Origin: Cytophagaceae bacterium
GTDB lineage: Bacteria > Bacteroidota > Bacteroidia > Cytophagales > Spirosomataceae
DNA: 64,000 bases
Direction of reading: 5' to 3'
Assembly (NCBI GenBank): GCA_027491315.1
Contig: JAIXWL010000001.1
Location: 1 to 64,000 of the forward strand
Position numbers and translations under genes: made by a program. Of the stretch, positions 1 to 7,534 are shown in pieces. The notes under the pieces are model-generated. The model was not told the DNA's origin. It did not search any database and saw nothing but the letters and a program-made list of their open reading frames with translations. Within the stretch, counting starts at the first letter, position 1. Each line of letters starts with the position of its first letter.

Positions 1-178
1 AGCTTGGCAGAGGTTCTACCCCAGGCCTTAAAGTAAATTATCAACTTCTTGATTAAAGTAGGACTTCTTTCCCTACTATTCTCTTTTATTTTTCCAGCAG
101 CTTTACTCCATGTTTGCAAACATTGGTAAAACCAGAAAAACCAGAAAAGAGTAGGGGTAATTTTTAGTGAATTAAAAA

Positions 179-478
179 ATGAGAAATTTTGTAATACTAT
201 TTGTAAAAAAATATAAAAGACTATTTGTTATTTTAGCTGTTGTCAGTATCCCATTGATTGCCTTAGGTTATGAAGCTCCAAATCCATGTGAACCTGATTG
301 GAAATTTTTTGGTTGGAGTTATTCAAATTGTGGTTTAGATGGAGGATCTCAGGGAGTAGGTCATTCACATTTACCTGACCCTAAAAGATGTGTCTATTAT
401 TTTGAAGATGTAAAATATTTCTTTGGATTTAAAATTGATACTAGGATTAGAACGGAAGAAGGTAATTGCCCAGATTAA
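179..478 (+). CDS. Hypothetical small membrane-anchored or secreted protein
   Basis: I do not recognise this 99-residue protein. It starts with a basic segment rich in Lys and Arg, followed by a hydrophobic stretch at about residues 14-31 (FVILAVVSIPLIALG) that could be an uncleaved signal anchor or a signal peptide. The rest looks extracytoplasmic and has four cysteines (in NPCEP, SNCGL, RCVYY and NCPD) that could form two disulfides. It precedes another exported unknown protein by 40 bases in the same direction, and codon use is very AT-rich, in keeping with accessory DNA. The ATG at 179 is the only sensible start. Confidence 0.5.
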   Translation: MRNFVILFVKKYKRLFVILAVVSIPLIALGYEAPNPCEPDWKFFGWSYSNCGLDGGSQGVGHSHLPDPKRCVYYFEDVKYFFGFKIDTRIRTEEGNCPD

Positions 479-518
479 TAATAAATGACAAATTGATAAT
501 ACTAATATTTAATAGACA

Positions 519-1178
519 ATGAAAATCAACATACTTCATTTTATTATATTTTTGTCATTTACTTTTTCGAGCTTTTTAACTGCGGTCGCTAATCAAAATC
601 TAGAAAATGATAAAACAGACTCTGATTCGACCAAATCAGCTCTGCTGCAAGAGGTCAAAATAACTGCGAAAAAAATAAGTCATTTTGAAACTGAAAAACC
701 TTCCAGAAAAAGACATTATTCGTTTTTAACAAAATCTCCTCATCAAACAGGAATAATTTTTGATGAAGAAGAAATAATTGGAAAGAAACTAAACTCCATT
801 TCTATTTATTTTGACCAAAAATTTACACCAACATATATCTTTCAGATTTTATTGTTTACTGTTGGCAAGGATACCCTTCCATCCACTTTATTAAATAAAC
901 GTGAACTTGTCTACTCTGCCAACCATGAAGGCTGGACTAAATTCAACATTCAGACAAATGATATAAGTATTCCTAAAGAAGGTATAGCGGTTGTCATCAA
1001 TTTTTTCAATAAATCCAATGTCATCACAGGAGAAACCGATCGAATAGCAATGGGTAAATATTCCACCAAGAGACGCTTTTTTTTCCGTCCAACTAGCCAG
1101 AACGAATGGATTATTTTTGATTCTTTTCAGGAAGGGCGCATTGGTCCCATGATTCGCATATCCGTAGATAATGAATAA
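519..1178 (+). CDS. Hypothetical secreted protein with predicted beta-sandwich
   Basis: This is a 219-residue protein of unknown function. Residues 1-24 form a convincing signal peptide ending near AVANQ. After a polar linker comes a segment LQEVKITAKK, like the short strand found in Bacteroidota proteins before a carboxypeptidase-like or plug-like domain. The remainder alternates hydrophobic and polar residues, with IGKKLNSISIYF and FQILLFTV strands, suggesting a jelly-roll or beta-sandwich fold. It follows the 99-residue gene and may share its transcript. A weak hairpin with a T run follows at 1205. Family assignment is not possible by eye. Confidence 0.6.
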   Translation: MKINILHFIIFLSFTFSSFLTAVANQNLENDKTDSDSTKSALLQEVKITAKKISHFETEKPSRKRHYSFLTKSPHQTGIIFDEEEIIGKKLNSISIYFDQKFTPTYIFQILLFTVGKDTLPSTLLNKRELVYSANHEGWTKFNIQTNDISIPKEGIAVVINFFNKSNVITGETDRIAMGKYSTKRRFFFRPTSQNEWIIFDSFQEGRIGPMIRISVDNE

Positions 1179-1204
1179 AACAAAAAGTCGAAGCCAAAAT
1201 TTTC

Positions 1205-1227
1205 ACCAATTTAACTTGGTTTTTTTT
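1205..1227 (+). terminator. Weak intrinsic terminator candidate
   Basis: A 5-base stem (ACCAA / TTGGT) with a 6-base loop is followed by eight T residues, 27 bases after the stop codon of the upstream secreted protein. The stem is short, so this is tentative. Confidence 0.35.
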
Positions 1228-1354
1228 CGCCTGGCCTTTTCACTTAGCTCAAATACGAATACCTGACATCAAAAAATTAATTTTCAGAAATAGGACACAA
1301 ATATTTGTTTAGTAATTTTTAAATATTGCAAAAAACTCAAGCTGGTATAAAACG

Positions 1355-1549
1355 ATGAACATACCTAAAATGCCATGGCCAGCCTCATTCTATCTCATCC
1401 TATTTATACTTGGCAAACACATAAATGATGTCATTATTGCGAATCATGTTTTGAATCCTTTGTTTTGGAAAAAACTACTGACTCAATCTATCATCTATTT
1501 TATTACAGGTGTTATAATAATTACAATTAATAGAAACTTTGTATTTTAA
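1355..1549 (+). CDS. Small hypothetical membrane protein (first of an overlapping pair)
   Basis: The 64-residue product is almost entirely hydrophobic, with two likely transmembrane helices (about residues 8-22 and 43-58). No family is recognised. It overlaps the next small frame by 11 bases in a different reading frame. The two products together would make a four-helix protein of about 120 residues, so this may be one gene split by a single-base indel near 1545, or a translationally coupled pair. Codon use is very AT-rich, like the preceding genes. Confidence 0.35.
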   Translation: MNIPKMPWPASFYLILFILGKHINDVIIANHVLNPLFWKKLLTQSIIYFITGVIIITINRNFVF

Positions 1550-1721
1550 ATTTCCACCGACGGTAGCTTCAATCCTCTATTTTATTTTCATTATTGGTTG
1601 CCTTATTTATTTTGGACAACAGAAAACAAATGAATGGCAAATAGATTTCATTCTTTTCGCCATTATCAACATAGGAATAATGAGCTTATTCTTGAAAAAA
1701 GGGAAAAATGAATCGAATTGA
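1539..1721 (+). CDS. Small hypothetical membrane protein (second of an overlapping pair)
   Basis: This 60-residue frame opens with TTG at 1539, eleven bases before the end of the upstream frame, and has two hydrophobic helices (about residues 8-25 and 35-51) ending in a basic tail (LKKGKNESN). There is no ATG near the start, so it either depends on coupling to the upstream frame or is the C-terminal half of a frameshifted four-helix protein. No homologous family is recognised. Confidence 0.3.
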   Translation: MYFKFPPTVASILYFIFIIGCLIYFGQQKTNEWQIDFILFAIINIGIMSLFLKKGKNESN

Positions 1722-1843
1722 ATAAGCAAATTGATTATGTGAAAAATGAATCAATAGACAACTTATGGCATAGAATGGATGCTTTTTACTCAGGGACGCT
1801 CCATTCTATTCTGCCTCTGAAAAATTTTACAAATTAATTGTCC

Positions 1844-1851
1844 TACCTTTG
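1844..1851 (+). promoter_or_regulatory. Bacteroidota-type -7 box for the pseudouridine synthase gene
   Basis: TACCTTTG matches the TAnnTTTG -7 consensus, 45 bases before the ATG. No clear -33 TTG lies at the usual distance. Just downstream, 1857-1864 and 1876-1883 form a perfect 8-base stem (GCAAGACT / AGTCTTGC) in the presumed leader, ending 12 bases before the start codon, where it could affect translation. Confidence 0.5.
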
Positions 1852-1895
1852 TCATCGCAAGACTAAGTCCATTCAAGTCTTGCTGATTGATTAAA

Positions 1896-2621
1896 ATGAA
1901 AGACTACCACATTGTATACGAAGACAATCACCTCCTAATTGTCAATAAAAGAGCGGGAATACTAGTTCAAGGAGATAGCACGGGCGACCGTACATTGACC
2001 GACGTATTGAAGGACTATATCAAGGAAAAATACCAAAAACCAGGAGCGGTTTTCTTGCATCCAGTCCATCGCCTAGATCGCCCTGTCAGTGGCTTAGTCG
2101 TATTTGCCCGTACTTCCAAAGCTTTGGAACGTATGATGGAACTGTTTCGTAAAAGAGAAATTCAAAAGACATATTGGGCGGTTACAAGAAGAAAGCCAGA
2201 TCCTACGAAAGGTAAGCTGACCCATTGGCTTTTAAAAAATGAATCCAAAAATACCACTACTGCTTATGATTACCCTGAGGATAAGGCACAAAAAGCGGAA
2301 TTGAATTACAAATTATTAGGCAAGATTAACCTTCACTACCTAATCGAAGTTGAACCTATTACGGGTAGACCACATCAAATACGGGTTCAATTAGCTACGC
2401 TAGGTTGCCCGATTCGAGGTGATATCAAATATGGCTACGACCGCCCGAATCCAGATGGTAGCATAAATTTACATGCTCGACGATTGTATTTCGTTCACCC
2501 CATCAAGAAAACGCCAATCATCTGCAAAGCCGCAGTACCAAACAATCCATTCTGGGAAGAATTCTTAGAGCTAGATTCGGAAGAGGTAAAAGAAAAGAAT
2601 TTAGATCATTTATATGAATAG
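1896..2621 (+). CDS. RluA-family 23S rRNA pseudouridine synthase
   Basis: This enzyme isomerises specific uridines in ribosomal RNA to pseudouridine. The 241-residue protein carries the RluA-family catalytic motif HRLDRPVSG near residue 60, with the catalytic Asp in HRLD, and the conserved GRPHQIRVQLA motif near residue 158. No N-terminal S4 domain is present, so it resembles the short RluC/RluD-like or YlyB-like forms. The ATG at 1896 is preferred over an upstream TTG at 1887 because it fits the family N-terminus (DYHIVYEDNHLLIVNK). Its stop lies one base from the convergent Rrf2 gene. The exact target uridine cannot be inferred. Confidence 0.9.
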   Translation: MKDYHIVYEDNHLLIVNKRAGILVQGDSTGDRTLTDVLKDYIKEKYQKPGAVFLHPVHRLDRPVSGLVVFARTSKALERMMELFRKREIQKTYWAVTRRKPDPTKGKLTHWLLKNESKNTTTAYDYPEDKAQKAELNYKLLGKINLHYLIEVEPITGRPHQIRVQLATLGCPIRGDIKYGYDRPNPDGSINLHARRLYFVHPIKKTPIICKAAVPNNPFWEEFLELDSEEVKEKNLDHLYE

Positions 2622-2622
2622 C

Positions 2623-3030
2623 CTAGATCAGCTCTTCTAAAGTAGTTTTTTCCAAAACAGATAGGTTAGCATCACGCCATTTCGCTAGAACCGAACGCAA
2701 TTTGCAGGTTTCTTCATTGGCACAGTCATCACACTTGCCATAAAAATGTAGAGATACACAAAGAGCAGGTGCAATGGGGCCATCCACAATTCGAATAATT
2801 TTCGCAAAGGTCACCTGACTTGGTGGTATACGTAGATAATATCCTCCCCCTTTACCTTTTTGGCTTTGTAGAATACCATGATTTCTTAGCTCCAATAAAA
2901 TAGCTTCTAAAAACTTTTTAGGGATATTCTCGGATTCAGCAATATGTGAAATCAACAAAGGCCCCTTTTCATAAGCCTGAGCCAATACTTTTAACGCCTT
3001 CAAAGCATACTTTGCTTTCTTAGAAATCAT
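2623..3030 (-). CDS. Rrf2-family transcriptional regulator with cysteine cluster
   Basis: A 135-residue winged-helix regulator of the Rrf2 family (relatives: IscR, CymR, NsrR). The N-terminal helix-turn-helix is visible in YALKALKVLAQAYEKG and the recognition region IPKKFLEAILLELRNHG, followed by the wing GGYYLR. Three or four cysteines lie in the segment CVSL...GKCDDC...ETC (about residues 90-108), matching the Fe-S ligand loop of IscR/NsrR-type members, so the protein probably senses iron-sulfur, nitrosative or redox status. It has its own promoter at 3062-3093. Its targets are not evident from the neighbours. Confidence 0.88.
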   Translation of the reverse strand: MISKKAKYALKALKVLAQAYEKGPLLISHIAESENIPKKFLEAILLELRNHGILQSQKGKGGGYYLRIPPSQVTFAKIIRIVDGPIAPALCVSLHFYGKCDDCANEETCKLRSVLAKWRDANLSVLEKTTLEELI

Positions 3031-3061
3031 ACGATAATAATGGATTAAATAGGGAACTGTT

Positions 3062-3093
3062 CAAAGCTAAACATTTTATCAAGATTTGCCAAA
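3062..3093 (-). promoter_or_regulatory. Promoter of the Rrf2-family gene
   Basis: Read on the minus strand, TTTG (3093-3090), a 20-base spacer and TAGCTTTG (3069-3062) match the Bacteroidota -33/-7 promoter. The -7 box lies 31 bases upstream of the start codon. Confidence 0.6.
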
Positions 3094-3127
3094 TTCTCCA
3101 TTTGTGATAAAAATCAGCATAAATAAA

Positions 3128-3153
3128 AAAGGCCAACCTTGCGGTTGGCCTTT
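3128..3153 (-). terminator. Intrinsic terminator after rpsG
   Basis: An 11-base stem (AAAGGCCAACC / GGTTGGCCTTT) with a 4-base loop, followed on the minus strand by a T-rich tract, sits 16 bases past the rpsG stop codon. This ends the rpsL-rpsG transcript before the Rrf2 gene and shows that fusA does not follow. Confidence 0.85.
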
Positions 3154-3168
3154 CCAAAAAATCATTCA

Positions 3169-3636
3169 TTAAAAACGGAAGTGTGAGAACGCTTTGTTCG
3201 CTTCCGCCATACGGTGCGTATCATCCTTCTTCTTCACAGCAGCTCCCTCACCTTTGGATGCAGCAATGATTTCGTTCGCTAAGCGATCCATCATTGTCTT
3301 ATCACCTCTTTTTCTTGCATATCCAATTAACCATTTCATTCCTAACGCAACTTTACGTTCAGCTCGCACTTCCGTTGGAACCTGGAAGTTAGCTCCACCA
3401 ACACGGCGACTCTTAACTTCAACAGATGGCATTACATTGTTTAATGCTTTTTTCCAAGTTTCTAATCCATTCTCTTTAGTACGCTCTTCTACCTTATCTA
3501 AAGCATCGTAAAAAATAGTGAATGCCACTGATTTTTTACCGTCATACATCAAGTTGTTTACAAACTTAGTTACTAATACATCCCTAAATTTAGGGTCTGG
3601 CAATAAATAGCGCTTTTTTGGTTTCGCCTTTCTCAT
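3169..3636 (-). CDS. rpsG: 30S ribosomal protein S7
   Basis: Primary 16S rRNA-binding protein that nucleates assembly of the 30S head. The 155-residue sequence has the normal S7 length and hallmarks: the N-terminal basic arm, [29 protein letters not shown] (the rRNA-binding beta hairpin) and the C-terminal [13 protein letters not shown]. It is the second gene of an rpsL-rpsG operon, 72 bases downstream of rpsL, and is followed by a strong terminator instead of fusA, which is the usual next gene. Confidence 0.97.
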   Translation of the reverse strand: MRKAKPKKRYLLPDPKFRDVLVTKFVNNLMYDGKKSVAFTIFYDALDKVEERTKENGLETWKKALNNVMPSVEVKSRRVGGANFQVPTEVRAERKVALGMKWLIGYARKRGDKTMMDRLANEIIAASKGEGAAVKKKDDTHRMAEANKAFSHFRF

Positions 3637-3708
3637 GGTGTTAATGTTTAATGTCGACCCAACCTTCTGCCTTCACCGAGGCATACTGGATCTTTGTGTT
3701 AAAAAAAA

Positions 3709-4113
3709 TTACTTCTTCTTTGCTGGAGCTGCTGCTTGACCTGGTTTAGGACGCTTTGCACCATACTTTGAACGAGATTGTAAACGACCAGATACACCGG
3801 CTGTGTCCAATGCTCCACGAATGATGTGATAACGTACACCTGGTAAGTCTTTTACACGACCACCACGAATCAATACGATTGAGTGCTCTTGCAAATTGTG
3901 ACCCTCTCCTGGAATGTAGGCATTCACCTCTTTCTGGTTGGTTAAACGAACACGAGCTACTTTACGCATAGCTGAGTTTGGTTTCTTTGGAGTAGTTGTG
4001 TACACACGTGTACAAACTCCTCTTCTTTGTGGACAAGAATCCAAAGCTGGTGACTTAGATTTCCAAGTCATTTGCTCACGGCCCTTGCGCACTAATTGCT
4101 GAATAGTTGGCAT
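3709..4113 (-). CDS. rpsL: 30S ribosomal protein S12
   Basis: Ribosomal protein of the decoding centre. The 134-residue sequence shows the conserved [19 protein letters not shown] loop and the [13 protein letters not shown] loop. Both lysines whose replacement gives streptomycin resistance in other bacteria are present, so the wild-type sensitive configuration is retained. The C-terminus is extended by a low-complexity Ala/Lys tail ([11 protein letters not shown]) compared with the 124-residue E. coli protein. It is first in the operon with rpsG and is served by a promoter about 100 bases upstream. Confidence 0.97.
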   Translation of the reverse strand: MPTIQQLVRKGREQMTWKSKSPALDSCPQRRGVCTRVYTTTPKKPNSAMRKVARVRLTNQKEVNAYIPGEGHNLQEHSIVLIRGGRVKDLPGVRYHIIRGALDTAGVSGRLQSRSKYGAKRPKPGQAAAPAKKK

Positions 4114-4207
4114 TTTAAATAATTACCGTTTAAATTTTAAATCTTTTTTTATTCCCTTAAATAGCTTAAACTCATTTGGATAGAGTAATGCCATAGTAAC
4201 GGGGGTG

Positions 4208-4236
4208 CAAAGTTAGCAATTAGAAATAGAATTCAA
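4208..4236 (-). promoter_or_regulatory. Promoter of rpsL-rpsG
   Basis: On the minus strand TTG (4236-4234), an 18-base spacer and TAACTTTG (4215-4208) fit the Bacteroidota promoter. It leaves a leader of about 90 bases before rpsL, long enough for regulatory structure, although I see no clear ribosomal-protein operator. Confidence 0.65.
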
Positions 4237-4253
4237 AACATCATTTTGGAATT

Positions 4254-5444
4254 TTATTTTAAAAATCCCTCAATGCCCATCTCTAATCCTCTAAGCTCGG
4301 CTAGTCCTCTTAATCTTCCAATTGCAGTATAACCTGGATTGGTCTTTTTACCTACTTGCAAATCATCCAACATTTTATGTCCATGATCGGGCCTAAACGG
4401 CATTCTGATATCTTTTCTACCTTGAGCCATTCGGTTTTTTTGCTCCAAAACCAGCGCCTTCATCACACCAAACATATCTACATCTCCATCCAAATGGTCG
4501 GCCTCATAGAAATTCCCAAATTCATCTCGACGAGTAGCTCGTAAATGGATGAAGTTGATTCGGTCACCCATTCGCTCTACCATTCCTACCAAATCATTAT
4601 CCTCCCGCACTCCATAACTTCCCGTACAGAAGCATAATCCATTATTCCGACTCTCATACGCAGCTAATAATTGCTTGGCATCAGATTCTGTACTTACCAC
4701 TCGGGGCAAGCCTAAAATTGGATAAGGAGGATCATCGGGGTGAATAGACAAATTGACGCCTGACTCTTCAGCTACAGGAGTAATTTCACGAATAAATTCA
4801 TACAAATGCTCTCTCAACTCCTGATCTCCCACATGAGCATAGGTATCCAATGCTTCTTGAAAGGAAACCAAAGTGAAACTCTCTTCACTTCCCGGTAACC
4901 CTGCTATGACATTGCGGATTAATTTTTCTCTTTGACTAGGACTTGACTGATCAAACCAAGTTTTAGCGCGTTGAATCTGTTCAGGTGTATAATGATTTTC
5001 GGCACCTGGTCTTTTCAATAAAAACATTTCAAACGCGGCAAACTCTGCTGCATCAAAACGCAAGGCTCTTGAACCATCAGGCAACTCAAAATCTAGGTCT
5101 GTTCTTGTCCAATCTAAAATTGGCATGAAATTGTAGCAAACAGTATCCAAACCAGCTTTTACTAAATTTCGGATCGACTGCTTATAATTTTCAATGTACT
5201 TTTTAAAGTCGCCCGACCGAGTTTTGATATCCTCATGAACCGGAATACTTTCAATGACCGACCACGTTAGACCCGCCCTTTCAATAATTTGTTTTCTCTC
5301 TAAAATGTCTGCCAACTCCCATACTACTCCGTTTGGGATTTGATGCAGTGCGTTTACAATGCCGGTTGCACCCGCTTGTCGGACGTCTGATAAACTAACC
5401 GGATCATTCGGTCCGAACCAACGCCAAGTTTGTTCTAATGCCAT
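4254..5444 (-). CDS. uxuA: Mannonate dehydratase
   Basis: Converts D-mannonate to 2-keto-3-deoxygluconate in hexuronate (glucuronate) breakdown. The 396-residue protein has the normal UxuA length and motifs: N-terminal [51 protein letters not shown] and the C-terminal [11 protein letters not shown], which includes metal-binding and catalytic His, Cys and Asp residues of this xylose-isomerase-like barrel enzyme. No other hexuronate gene adjoins it, so it is a lone catabolic gene here. It is separated from the DUF4301 gene by a repeat-rich spacer of 473 bases. Confidence 0.95.
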   Translation of the reverse strand: MALEQTWRWFGPNDPVSLSDVRQAGATGIVNALHQIPNGVVWELADILERKQIIERAGLTWSVIESIPVHEDIKTRSGDFKKYIENYKQSIRNLVKAGLDTVCYNFMPILDWTRTDLDFELPDGSRALRFDAAEFAAFEMFLLKRPGAENHYTPEQIQRAKTWFDQSSPSQREKLIRNVIAGLPGSEESFTLVSFQEALDTYAHVGDQELREHLYEFIREITPVAEESGVNLSIHPDDPPYPILGLPRVVSTESDAKQLLAAYESRNNGLCFCTGSYGVREDNDLVGMVERMGDRINFIHLRATRRDEFGNFYEADHLDGDVDMFGVMKALVLEQKNRMAQGRKDIRMPFRPDHGHKMLDDLQVGKKTNPGYTAIGRLRGLAELRGLEMGIEGFLK

Positions 5445-5544
5445 AGTCTATTTTTTCTATCTCTTATTTATTAAAATTAAATCATTAGCTCAAGCACCAA
5501 CTAATCAACTTATGCCTATTGTGCCTGGTTTTGAAAACGTATGA

Positions 5545-5700
5545 CTTGAGGCTCAAGGTTTAGGCTTGAGGGTTTAGGGTTTAGGCTCAAGCCTTGAGGC
5601 CTAAGCCTTGAGATTTGACAACTTTTGAAAAGTTGTCAAATCTAAATCAAAATCTAAATCAAAATCCTTATCCAAATCCATATCCCAATCAAAATCTAAT
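5545..5700. repeat. Composite inverted-repeat and short tandem-repeat element
   Basis: The 473-base spacer 5445-5917 holds no gene. Its centre contains CTTGAG-G-CTCAAG (5545-5557), several more CTCAAG/CTTGAG words, three TTTAGG-type units, then a perfect palindrome at 5612-5642 with 15-base arms around a single G (left arm GATTTGACAACTTTT), and finally about 60 bases of degenerate AAATCTAAATC/AAATCC words. The palindrome would form a very strong hairpin in RNA or a cruciform in DNA. There is no T run directly after it, so it is not a typical terminator of uxuA. It may be a REP-like element. Confidence 0.75.
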
Positions 5701-5796
5701 ATATCTCAGAATATAAGCTAAAGAGCACAAAATTAGCCTTTCCTACTCAATAAAATATGAAAAACTTGATTATTTTAACCAGGAATATGGACAAAA

Positions 5797-5827
5797 AAAA
5801 CCTTGCCTAGAAACTAAGCAAGGTTTT
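5797..5827 (-). terminator. Terminator of the DUF4301 gene (possibly bidirectional)
   Basis: The 10-base arms AAAACCTTGC and GCAAGGTTTT enclose an 11-base loop. On the minus strand the second arm runs into T residues, 91 bases after the DUF4301 stop codon. The A/T tracts on both sides could let it work in either direction. Confidence 0.65.
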
Positions 5828-5917
5828 TGTAATCAAGCATTTATATACTTTCTTTAATATCAATCTCGTTCAAAGGCCGCAAAATTAAAGCCTTTTTTAA
5901 CAGGAACAAAACATCCC

Positions 5918-7393
5918 CTAATTTTGATGTGCTGGCCTCAATAAATCATTCACCGTCTTGACAGGATTAAAAGTATCCAATGGGACTTCAACAAATATGG
6001 TATTCCAAAAGGCCATCGCGCCATTCCACAATCCAGGTAATTCCTGAGCTTTCAATTTCTTCCCATCTTTGGTTTTCTCCGTAATAAATCCTGTACTCAT
6101 GTCGCGGTACTGCAATAAATCAAAGGACTTACCATGAATATCCTTGGTGGCACAAACCAAGTCCACCGGATTAAAGTGAGTTGATCCAGTGAAAATATCT
6201 TTTTGTGCTTCATTTGACATATCCACTTGAGCCGATTCTACCAATTGCAATGTGCTGTTTCCCTCTTGATCCCGACACCAAAAAGGACCTCCACCCGGCT
6301 CTCCTGTATTTTTTACAACCCCGCAAATACGTGTAGGTCGATTAAATATCTTTTTAAATAAATTTAATTTTTCAACTGGTATGTGTGCATCCCATGACTT
6401 GCCTGGTTGAATTCCCAAATATTGAGATGCAAAATCCTGGATTTCTTGCATTTTCTCCGCACTAACTTCCCCCTCCAAGTCTTTGGAATAGGCTTTTATC
6501 TTATCCAAAATTTCTACCAACAATCCGCCCAAAGCTTTCTTGAAGACAATCGTATTATCTTTCAATTTATCTGGAACCACATTGTCAATATTCTTTATAA
6601 ATATTAAATCAGCATCTAAATCATTCAAGTTTTCCAATAAAGCGCCATGGCCGGCAGGTCGGAATAACAATGAACCATCCGCTTCGCGGAATAAGTTGTT
6701 CTCCATATCCACGGCCACCGTATCTGTACTTGGCTTTTGCTCTGAAAAACTTATATGAAATTTAACCTGATACCGCTTCTCTAATTTAGGTACAACTTGT
6801 TGTACCAAGGCATCAAATCGCGAACGATGCTCGGGAGAAACCGTGAAGTGCAAATACGCATCTTTGCCATCTGAAGCATAGGCTACCGCCTCCACCAAAT
6901 GCTCCTCCAAAGGGGTTCTTACTCCGTCCTCATAATAGTGAAATGATAATAAACCCTTTGGTAGTGAACCATAATCTAATCCCTTACTAAGTAATAAATT
7001 TTCTAATATTTCCTGCTCAGTGGACCACTCTGGCAATAATTTCTTCAATTCAGGAGCAAAGGCAAAATCACTCAATCGATCAAAAAATGCCTGAGATTCC
7101 TTGTTTGGTTTTGATTCAGCCAAATGCTCAAACAAAGATTTAAACATCCTTGTAGCCGCACCAGATGCGGGAACCATTTTTAAAATGGACAATGTCTTTT
7201 TAGCATCTTCAAATCGTTTTACATAACGATTCACGTCCTCATCAGTCAAATGAATTATCCCATTCCCAATACTAGCCGCTCGATCCAATTTCATCCAAGG
7301 AAAACCTTGCTTAAAATAATCAACTTGTTGATTTACTTCTTGCTCACTAATTCCTCTTTTACTTAATTGTATTTTGTCCTTTTCTGTCAACAT
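5918..7393 (-). CDS. DUF4301 family protein, possible nucleotidyltransferase-like fold
   Basis: A 491-residue cytoplasmic protein of the DUF4301 family, common in Bacteroidota and without an assigned function. The family signature YFKQGFPWMKLDRAASIGNGI is at about residues 26-46. I also see MVPASGAATRM (residues 73-83), which resembles the GxGTRM nucleotide-binding loop of sugar nucleotidyltransferases, then RPAGHGALLENL followed by DLIFIKNIDNVVPDK (about residues 244-275), which resembles the HGD...NIDNLG motif of UTP-glucose-1-phosphate uridylyltransferase-like enzymes, and later EPGGGPFW. That link is my inference. An upstream in-frame ATG at 7447 would add 18 residues; the start at 7393 (MLTEKDK) fits the family better and clears the recQ leader region. 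Confidence 0.85.
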   Translation of the reverse strand: MLTEKDKIQLSKRGISEQEVNQQVDYFKQGFPWMKLDRAASIGNGIIHLTDEDVNRYVKRFEDAKKTLSILKMVPASGAATRMFKSLFEHLAESKPNKESQAFFDRLSDFAFAPELKKLLPEWSTEQEILENLLLSKGLDYGSLPKGLLSFHYYEDGVRTPLEEHLVEAVAYASDGKDAYLHFTVSPEHRSRFDALVQQVVPKLEKRYQVKFHISFSEQKPSTDTVAVDMENNLFREADGSLLFRPAGHGALLENLNDLDADLIFIKNIDNVVPDKLKDNTIVFKKALGGLLVEILDKIKAYSKDLEGEVSAEKMQEIQDFASQYLGIQPGKSWDAHIPVEKLNLFKKIFNRPTRICGVVKNTGEPGGGPFWCRDQEGNSTLQLVESAQVDMSNEAQKDIFTGSTHFNPVDLVCATKDIHGKSFDLLQYRDMSTGFITEKTKDGKKLKAQELPGLWNGAMAFWNTIFVEVPLDTFNPVKTVNDLLRPAHQN

Positions 7394-7518
7394 ACGTACA
7401 TATTTATTCCTAAATTTAATTGGAATCGTATAAAATTTCACCATCATGGCCGCTTTTATTCTATTCTCCCTTCAAATTTTCTCCATGTCAGACATAAACT
7501 CCCTGCCCTTTTTTTTGG

Positions 7519-7526
7519 TAGCTTTG
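7519..7526 (+). promoter_or_regulatory. -7 box just before recQ
   Basis: TAGCTTTG matches the TAnnTTTG consensus and ends only 8 bases before the recQ ATG at 7535. Transcription would begin within a few bases of the start codon, supporting that ATG and predicting a leaderless or nearly leaderless mRNA. No clear -33 element is seen. Confidence 0.5.
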
Positions 7527-7534
7527 AAATAGCT

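Noticed and set aside
3-56. C-terminal tail of a gene entering the window from the left (frame ending LKVNYQLLD)
   Set aside because: Only about 17 codons are visible and other frames are also open, so neither frame nor family can be decided.
3194-3511. Open frame of about 105 codons opposite rpsG
   Set aside because: It is entirely antisense to a conserved ribosomal protein gene and shows no protein-like conservation pattern.
5563-5593. Telomere-like TTTAGGG repeats
   Set aside because: Only about three imperfect units inside a palindrome-rich spacer of a bacterial chromosome; resemblance is by chance.
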